26,853 nucleotides of DNA from JBKCHH01 sp046302855. GTDB taxonomy: Bacteria > Pseudomonadota > Alphaproteobacteria > Rickettsiales > UBA8987. The number at the start of each line of letters is the position of its first letter. Positions within the stretch are counted from its first letter, which is position 1. Made by a program: the position numbers and the translations under genes. The notes under the pieces are model-generated. The model saw only the letters and a list, made by a program, of their open reading frames with translations, had not been told where the DNA came from and did no database searches. Below, in pieces: positions 22,649 through 26,853 of the stretch. Location: positions 1-26,853 of the forward strand of contig JBKCHH010000057.1 of assembly GCA_046302855.1 (NCBI GenBank), in the 5' to 3' direction.

Positions 22649-23314
22649 ATGCAGAAAAAACAATTTGATTACGCTTTATCTTTAAAAAACCTAGATGAAA
22701 ATGGTACATTCACAGGCTATGCCAGCATTTTTAATATAAAAGATTATCATAGTGATATTATATTAAAAGGCGCTTTTAAAAAAACCTTATCCAAGAAAAA
22801 AATTAAAGACATCAAACTACTTTGGCAGCACAAATTAGATGAACCCATTGGCTATTTTACCAACATACAAGAAAATGCAGAAGGCCTATTTGTAGAAGGC
22901 AAATTACTAATTAATGATTTGCAAAGGGCAAAAGAAGCCTACGCCCTGCTTCAAGTAAATGCTATTGAAGGTTTAAGCATTGGCTATAATGTTGTAGAAA
23001 GCCATTATGATAATGATCAAAAAGCAAGGGTAATAAATCAACTAGAGCTGTTTGAAATAAGCCTTGTTACCTTTCCCGCAAATCAAATGGCGGGCGTTAC
23101 CGATATAAAAAACTCTCTACCGCAAACGGTTAGGCAGTTTGAACAATTCCTGCGGGATGCAGGCTTTTCTAAAAAATCAGCCACTTTTATTGCCAGTTTT
23201 GGCTTTAAGGAGACAAAGCGGGATGCTTTGCCTGAAGCACAAACACAAGAGGTGGATGATTTTGTTAAACTTGATTGTTCCTTACAAAGGGCGATTGAGA
23301 TTCTAAAAAACTAA
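22649..23314 (+). CDS. HK97-type prohead protease, GTA-like (gp4)
   Basis: The 221-residue protein cleaves capsid and scaffold parts during head maturation. FTGYASIFNIKDYHSDIILKGAF (in parts: FTGYASIFN, DIILKGAF) is the standard start of the family; catalytic H61 is in LWQHKLDEPIG and S110 in GLSIGY, followed by LFEISLVTFPAN. The C-terminal 60 residues resemble the linker seen in other family members and include AGFSKKSATFIASFGF. It is followed by the major capsid gene after 36 bases, matching the gp4-gp5 order of the Rhodobacter GTA. No terminase or portal gene precedes it: the neighbours upstream are mntA and a repeat. Intact catalytic residues suggest it is still under selection. Confidence 0.9.
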   Translation: MQKKQFDYALSLKNLDENGTFTGYASIFNIKDYHSDIILKGAFKKTLSKKKIKDIKLLWQHKLDEPIGYFTNIQENAEGLFVEGKLLINDLQRAKEAYALLQVNAIEGLSIGYNVVESHYDNDQKARVINQLELFEISLVTFPANQMAGVTDIKNSLPQTVRQFEQFLRDAGFSKKSATFIASFGFKETKRDALPEAQTQEVDDFVKLDCSLQRAIEILKN

Positions 23315-23350
23315 AAAACAAACTTAACAATCAACAAAAAGGTAAAAACT

Positions 23351-24532
23351 ATGTCTACAACTTTAAGAGTGGCTGATCGCGTAGATGAGCTAGGAAACAC
23401 TTGGGAGCAGTTTAAAGCTACCAACGAAAGAAGGCTAACTGAGCTTGAAAAAAAAGGTTCATTTGACCCACTTTATACAGAAGCACTAAACAAAATGGGC
23501 AATGCGCTTGATATTCAAAAAAAGCAGCTTGATCATATTCAGCTTACAACTACCCGTCCAGATTTAGGTCTGCACGAAGATTTTAACTCTTTGCAATATG
23601 CCAAAGAGCATAAATCTGCCTTTTTAAACTATATTAGAAAGGGCGTTGAAAGTGAGCTTGCCTATATTGAAAAAAAGGCTCTTTCAATAGCGGTAGATGC
23701 AGATGGTGGCTTTTTAGTTCCGCAAGAAATTACTAAAAGGCTGCTTAAAATATCGCAGGAGATTTCGCCAATGCGTCAGCTTGCTTCCGTTGAAGAAATA
23801 TCAACTGATTCGCTTGATTTAATTGAAGATTTTAACCTTGCTACTGCCTCTTGGACAGCAAGTGAAAGTGCGGCCGTAGTAGAAACTGCAACGCCACAAG
23901 TAGGTAGAAAAACTATTTTGGTGAATGAGCTTTACGCCCAGCCCAAAGCCACGCAAAGGTTAATTGATGATAATCAATTTGATGCTGAAACTTGGCTAAT
24001 AGAAAAGCTCACGGAAATTTTCAGCAAAACTGAAAATGCCGCCTTTATTTCAGGCGATGGTGTTGGTAAACCAAAGGGCTTTTTAACATATACGGATATT
24101 GGCACTATAAACAGCGGCGTAAGTGCAGCTGTTACTGCAGATAGTATTGTTCGCTTAGTATATGCGTTGAAAGAAGATTATACCGCCAATGCTACTTTTT
24201 TAATGAACCGCCAAACCGTTCAGCAGGTGAGGCTGTTAAAGGATACTACCAATAACTATATTTGGAACCCTGCCTTTGTTTCTGGCAAAGACGATACTTT
24301 GTTTGGAATCCCTGTAAAACAGGCAACCGATATGCCAGTTCCCGCTGCTAGTAGCAATTCTATTGCCTTGGCAGATTTTAAAAAGGCTTACCAAATTGTA
24401 GATAGGTTTGGGGTTAGAATATTGCGTGACCCTTATACCGAAAAGCCATTTGTTAAGTTCTACGCAACTAAAAGGGTTGGCGGCGATGTGGTTCGTAAAG
24501 ATGCCATTAAGCTACTTAGACTAGCGGTGTAA
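23351..24532 (+). CDS. HK97-fold major capsid protein, GTA-like (gp5)
   Basis: The 393-residue protein has an N-terminal delta domain of coiled-coil type (about 5-65), a linker, then the mature capsid starting around 110-117 just before DADGGFLVPQEI (116-127), where HK97-type capsids are usually cut. ISPMRQLASV, ETATPQVGRKTILVNELYAQPKAT (in parts: GRKTILVNELYA), SGDGVGKPKGFL, and FGIPVKQATDMP are conserved capsid segments; the end is RDPYTEKPFVKFYATKRVGGDV. An AAGG about 9 bases before the ATG gives a better ribosome binding site than its neighbours have. Downstream lies a decayed repeat copy before the adaptor gene. Confidence 0.93.
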   Translation: MSTTLRVADRVDELGNTWEQFKATNERRLTELEKKGSFDPLYTEALNKMGNALDIQKKQLDHIQLTTTRPDLGLHEDFNSLQYAKEHKSAFLNYIRKGVESELAYIEKKALSIAVDADGGFLVPQEITKRLLKISQEISPMRQLASVEEISTDSLDLIEDFNLATASWTASESAAVVETATPQVGRKTILVNELYAQPKATQRLIDDNQFDAETWLIEKLTEIFSKTENAAFISGDGVGKPKGFLTYTDIGTINSGVSAAVTADSIVRLVYALKEDYTANATFLMNRQTVQQVRLLKDTTNNYIWNPAFVSGKDDTLFGIPVKQATDMPVPAASSNSIALADFKKAYQIVDRFGVRILRDPYTEKPFVKFYATKRVGGDVVRKDAIKLLRLAV

Positions 24533-24545
24533 TTTACGCTTTGTC

Positions 24546-24641
24546 GTCATTGCGATAAGCCAAGCGACGCGGCAATCCAGAAAAATAGTCAAAAAAAATG
24601 ACTTATAAACTGAATTGCTTCGCTTCGCTTGGCTCATGACG
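24546..24641. repeat. Palindromic interspersed element, decayed copy D
   Basis: About 96 bp. Left end GTCATTGCGA at 24546-24555 and GGCAATCCAG are intact; the right end has lost the TGCGAT segment and reads TCATGAC (24634-24640). Long arms remain: AGCCAAGCGA (24558-24567) pairs with TCGCTTGGCT. It lacks the core shared by copies A-C. It lies between capsid and adaptor genes inside the GTA-like cluster. Confidence 0.75.
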
Positions 24642-24679
24642 GCTTGTGCCAAAAAAATAAAAATTCAAAATCTAAAACT

Positions 24680-25219
24680 ATGAAATATATTCCATATCTA
24701 CAGCAAATAACCCTTCCCGCTGAAGAGCCAATAAGTTTGGTGCAGGCGAAAGATTTTCTTCGTGTTTCAGGAAGCGGTGAAGATGGGCTTATTACAAGGC
24801 TAATAGTAGTTGCCAGAAAAGTAGCTGAAAACTATTTACGAATCGCCCTTGTTGAACGCAATTTTCGTTTAACGCTAAGGGATGAAATAGACCTAGAAGT
24901 AAACTTGCCAATGGGTTTAGTTAAAAACATAATTCAGGTAAAATCTACCAGCCAAGATAATATCACAACAGTAATTCCCTCTAGCAACTACACCTTAATT
25001 AAGGGGGAAGATATTTTGCAGTTTACCTATAGTAGATATTCTTATCTTACTGAAATTGAATATACCTCTGGCTACGGGCTAGCGGTTGATGTGCCGGAAG
25101 ATATAAAACATGGAATACTGCTATATATTGCAGGGCTTTATGATGAGCGAATAGATGGCATAGACCTTCCCCGCCCCTGCCGCATTATGTTTGATGGCTA
25201 TCGCAACCTTTCAATTTAA
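24680..25219 (+). CDS. Head-tail adaptor protein, GTA-like (gp6)
   Basis: The 179-residue protein fits the phage head-tail connector family (gp6-like, phiE125 gp8 type): LPAEEPISLVQAKDFLRVSGSGEDGLITRLIVVARKVAENYL (in parts: EPISLVQAKDFLRV, GLITRLIVVARKVAENYL) is the classic helical opening, followed by a beta domain and YTSGYG, then DIKHGILLYIAGLYDER. The open frame extends 17 codons upstream to 24629, but those lie within the repeat; ATG 24680 gives the family start. It is 6 bases before the terminator gene. In the Rhodobacter GTA the next gene would be the stopper (gp7), which is absent here. Confidence 0.85.
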   Translation: MKYIPYLQQITLPAEEPISLVQAKDFLRVSGSGEDGLITRLIVVARKVAENYLRIALVERNFRLTLRDEIDLEVNLPMGLVKNIIQVKSTSQDNITTVIPSSNYTLIKGEDILQFTYSRYSYLTEIEYTSGYGLAVDVPEDIKHGILLYIAGLYDERIDGIDLPRPCRIMFDGYRNLSI

Positions 25220-25225
25220 ATAATT

Positions 25226-25624
25226 ATGATAAATGCAATTTCACTAATAAAAGCCGCCATAAAGCAGTCAATTTTGAATAACCCTGCCATTAACATTAAG
25301 GGGGTTTTCAATGGTGTGCCAAAAAACTTGGTTTACCCTTATATAAAATTTGGCGAAATTAATGTGCTAAATAAATCTTCTTTGCAAAAAGAAATTGCAG
25401 AGGTTTCACTTATATTAGAAGTTCATTCCAAAAACAATCCCACCAATTTTTTAGATGATGAACTTATAGCTTTAATAGCTGGTATAGAGGTTTGTTTGCC
25501 CTCCATTACCATTTATGGTTATGACATATTACAGCTAAAAATTGACGAAACTGTTTTAAAACAAAGTAAAGATGATGGCTTTGTTGGTATTATAAAAATT
25601 TTTGTGGCTGTGAAGAAATTGTAA
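25226..25624 (+). CDS. DUF3168 tail terminator protein, GTA-like (gp8)
   Basis: The 132-residue protein matches DUF3168: SLIKAAIKQSILNNPAI (6-22), GVFNGVPKNLVYPYIKFGE (27-45) with the conserved PYI..GE, then KEIAEVSLILEVHSKNN and a C-terminal KIFVAVKK strand. In the Rhodobacter GTA this protein caps the tail tube at the head-tail joint. It follows the adaptor gene after 6 bases and is the last full-length gene of the cluster. Two bases after its stop a short ORF begins that may be a remnant of the next gene. Confidence 0.82.
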   Translation: MINAISLIKAAIKQSILNNPAINIKGVFNGVPKNLVYPYIKFGEINVLNKSSLQKEIAEVSLILEVHSKNNPTNFLDDELIALIAGIEVCLPSITIYGYDILQLKIDETVLKQSKDDGFVGIIKIFVAVKKL

Positions 25625-25626
25625 TA

Positions 25627-25686
25627 ATGGCTGGTTATTTAGGGGAAAATTTTATTATTCCTTATGAAAAAACATTAAAGCCATAA
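25627..25686 (+). pseudogene. 19-codon ORF, possible remnant of the GTA tail-tube (gp9) start
   Basis: ATG at 25627, two bases after the gp8 stop, opens a frame of 19 codons (MAGYLGENFIIPYEKTLKP) ending at TAA 25684-25686. Major tail proteins often begin M-A-x-x-x-G-x-x-F/L-L-hydrophobic, and the next gene of the order would be gp9. The rest of the 76-bp space up to rbfA has no frame. Similarity is too short to be sure; it may be chance. Confidence 0.3.
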
Positions 25687-25762
25687 AATTCTTCCTAAAA
25701 AATTTTAAAAAAACTCCCGAAACAGCACCACACCTATTTAATTATACCACTTATTACTAACC

Positions 25763-26128
25763 CTACCCTTTTTTTATTGCCTCGTTAATTTTTATTGCCT
25801 TTTCTAGCGCATCGTCCCAAACAAATTTTATGTGGGGCAGGAATTTGGAGGAAAGTTTATTGCCAAGTTTTTTTCTTAAATCTAATTTTATCCCCTCAAT
25901 GGCGGTTAGGACGCTTTTTATATAGTTTTGGTTATTAGCTGGGGCATTAAGAGTATAGAAAAACACCGTTGCCTCTTTTAAATCTGGCGTTACCTGCACC
26001 TCAGTTATGGTGATATTTACCGTTTTCCTTTCATTTACTAAAAAAACATCCTCCTTCAAAAAAAGTTCAGAGAGAATTCTTTTTATGTTTTCGGCAAACT
26101 GTAATTGCCTTTGTGAAAATTGTTTCAT
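25763..26128 (-). CDS. rbfA: Ribosome-binding factor A
   Basis: RbfA helps mature the 30S subunit and 16S rRNA 5' end. The 121 residues show a KH-like fold: SQRQLQFAENIKRILSELF (5-23, given as motif), NITITEVQVTPDLKEATVFFYTL (in parts: ITEVQVTPDLKEATVFF), the hallmark of the family, then LRKKLGNKLSSKFLPHIKFVWDDALEKA. Length is normal. It overlaps the upstream CCA-enzyme gene by 4 bases (ATGA), so the two form a unit on the minus strand. Confidence 0.95.
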   Translation of the reverse strand: MKQFSQRQLQFAENIKRILSELFLKEDVFLVNERKTVNITITEVQVTPDLKEATVFFYTLNAPANNQNYIKSVLTAIEGIKLDLRKKLGNKLSSKFLPHIKFVWDDALEKAIKINEAIKKG

Positions 26129-26853
26129 GATTTTAGTGTTTTTATTAAATCTCTTTTCCCCATCTTATAGTTGCTTTTCTGCCAAGCAAGTTTTAACTTT
26201 TGTAGAACCATGCCCATTTCTTTGCCTTCTTTAAACCCCAACTTTTTTAAATCCTCACCCCTTATGGGGAAGGGCTTAATTTTTAGTTTCTTTATATATT
26301 CTATATAGTTATTAAAGTTTTTTATGTCTTCTACAAAAGAAAAGGAAATAAAAGATTTGGCTAGTGTTTTGCCATAATCAAAGGCAATTTGCTTGACCTT
26401 TACCTTATTTATTTTGTTTTTAGGAAAGTTATTTTTTAAAAACACCATTGTTGTTAGATGTTTTTTAAGATGATTGCTGAACTTTAACCTTGTTGAAAGG
26501 CTTTCTACCTGCCCTTCATTTTCTAAAATCTGCACTAAATTTTCTATCGAGCTATTATAAAGTAGGCTGGCATTTATTTTGAAGCCAGAAATAGCCTCTA
26601 CCACCCCTACCCTGCTCATTAGCTTGAAAGTTTCATCTGCCCTTGCGTGAGAAAGAATTTTTTCTAGCTCTGCCCAAACCCTCTCGCCACTTAGTTTGTG
26701 TATTAAGTGGCTAGATTTTTCTATTACCTTTAAAGTTGCCTCATCTGGCTTATTTCCAAACCTTTGTAGAAAGCGAAAGTATCTTAGAATTCGCAAATAA
26801 TCTTCTTCTATCCTAGTTTTGGCATCACCAATAAAAAGCACCCTGCCCTTTTG
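26125..26853 (-). CDS. cca: CCA tRNA nucleotidyltransferase / poly(A) polymerase family, C-terminal part (cut at window edge)
   Basis: The frame is open to the window edge and gives 242 residues. It lacks the catalytic head domain, which lies beyond 26853. The visible start, GRVLFIGDAKTRIEEDYLRILRYFRF (in parts: IGDAKTRIEEDYLRILRYFRF is the neck), is the strongly conserved segment after the palm (typically VGDPxxRIxEDxLRILRxxRF). The tail contains GERVWAELEKIL. The enzyme adds CCA to tRNA 3' ends; the paralogue PcnB cannot be excluded, but alphaproteobacteria of this type generally carry one CCA-adding enzyme. A GTG inside (26839-26841) is not the true start because the family motif continues upstream. 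It overlaps rbfA by 4 bases. Confidence 0.85.
   Translation of the reverse strand, partial: QKGRVLFIGDAKTRIEEDYLRILRYFRFLQRFGNKPDEATLKVIEKSSHLIHKLSGERVWAELEKILSHARADETFKLMSRVGVVEAISGFKINASLLYNSSIENLVQILENEGQVESLSTRLKFSNHLKKHLTTMVFLKNNFPKNKINKVKVKQIAFDYGKTLAKSFISFSFVEDIKNFNNYIEYIKKLKIKPFPIRGEDLKKLGFKEGKEMGMVLQKLKLAWQKSNYKMGKRDLIKTLKS

Noticed and set aside
22428..24641. CRISPR array or att sites made of the two repeats flanking protease and capsid
   Set aside because: The copies are 2 kb apart, palindromic and present elsewhere in the window between unrelated genes, so they are interspersed elements and not array repeats or prophage attachment sites.
24629..24679. Upstream extension of the GTA-like adaptor gene
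   Set aside because: The 17 extra codons are repeat sequence with no family similarity; the ATG at 24680 gives the normal N-terminus.
21694..25624. HepT-MntA plus capsid genes as one novel phage-defence or satellite island
   Set aside because: The toxin-antitoxin genes are coupled to lpxA on the upstream side and separated from the capsid cluster by a repeat; gene order and missing packaging genes fit a split GTA better than a satellite.

Overview
This window looks like a chromosomal piece of an AT-rich, compact alphaproteobacterium, most likely a flagellated member or relative of the Rickettsiales. The evidence is a combination of gene types: NtrX, the ChpT phosphotransferase, DUF6468, FliM, the lpxD-fabZ-lpxA order, IscS-IscU-IscA, and a fragment of an alphaproteobacterial gene-transfer-agent (GTA) head cluster. 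De novo purine synthesis (PurD), lipid A synthesis and queuosine synthesis (QueF) are represented, so it is less reduced than Rickettsia proper. This placement is inferred from gene content; no rRNA is present.

Layout: 1-659 (minus) is the N-terminal part of an NtrX-like response regulator, cut by the window edge. Ribosomal protein genes rplU-rpmA (plus) follow. A DUF1640 coiled-coil membrane protein and recG form a minus-strand unit at 1531-3960. A lipoprotein gene and fliM form a plus-strand unit at 4081-6223. ccmA-like and purD run on the minus strand (6254-8137), back to back with a tight four-gene plus unit: queF, yraN, a P1B-type metal ATPase and a DsbD/ScsB-like thiol transporter (8139-11997). 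chpT (minus) diverges from a ModA-like binding protein and DUF6468 (plus). A two-helix hypothetical protein (minus) precedes uvrC (plus).

The isc operon (iscS-iscU-iscA, minus, 16847-18815) has a readable promoter and an IscR-type operator just upstream. sixA (minus) diverges from lpxD-fabZ-lpxA (plus), which runs into a HepT-MntA type VII toxin-antitoxin pair. The GTA-like fragment (22649-25624) encodes prohead protease, major capsid, head-tail adaptor and tail terminator. It lacks portal and terminase upstream and the stopper gene, and it ends in a 19-codon ORF that may be a remnant of the tail-tube gene. rbfA and a 5'-cut CCA-adding enzyme gene (minus) close the window.

Four copies of a palindromic interspersed element (about 96-136 bp, ends GTCATTGCGA/TCGCAATGAC) are scattered through the window. 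Two sit in convergent gene junctions, one precedes the GTA fragment, and one decayed copy sits between capsid and adaptor genes. No CRISPR array, tRNA, rRNA or classical IS was seen. No gene-free stretch exceeds 200 bases.
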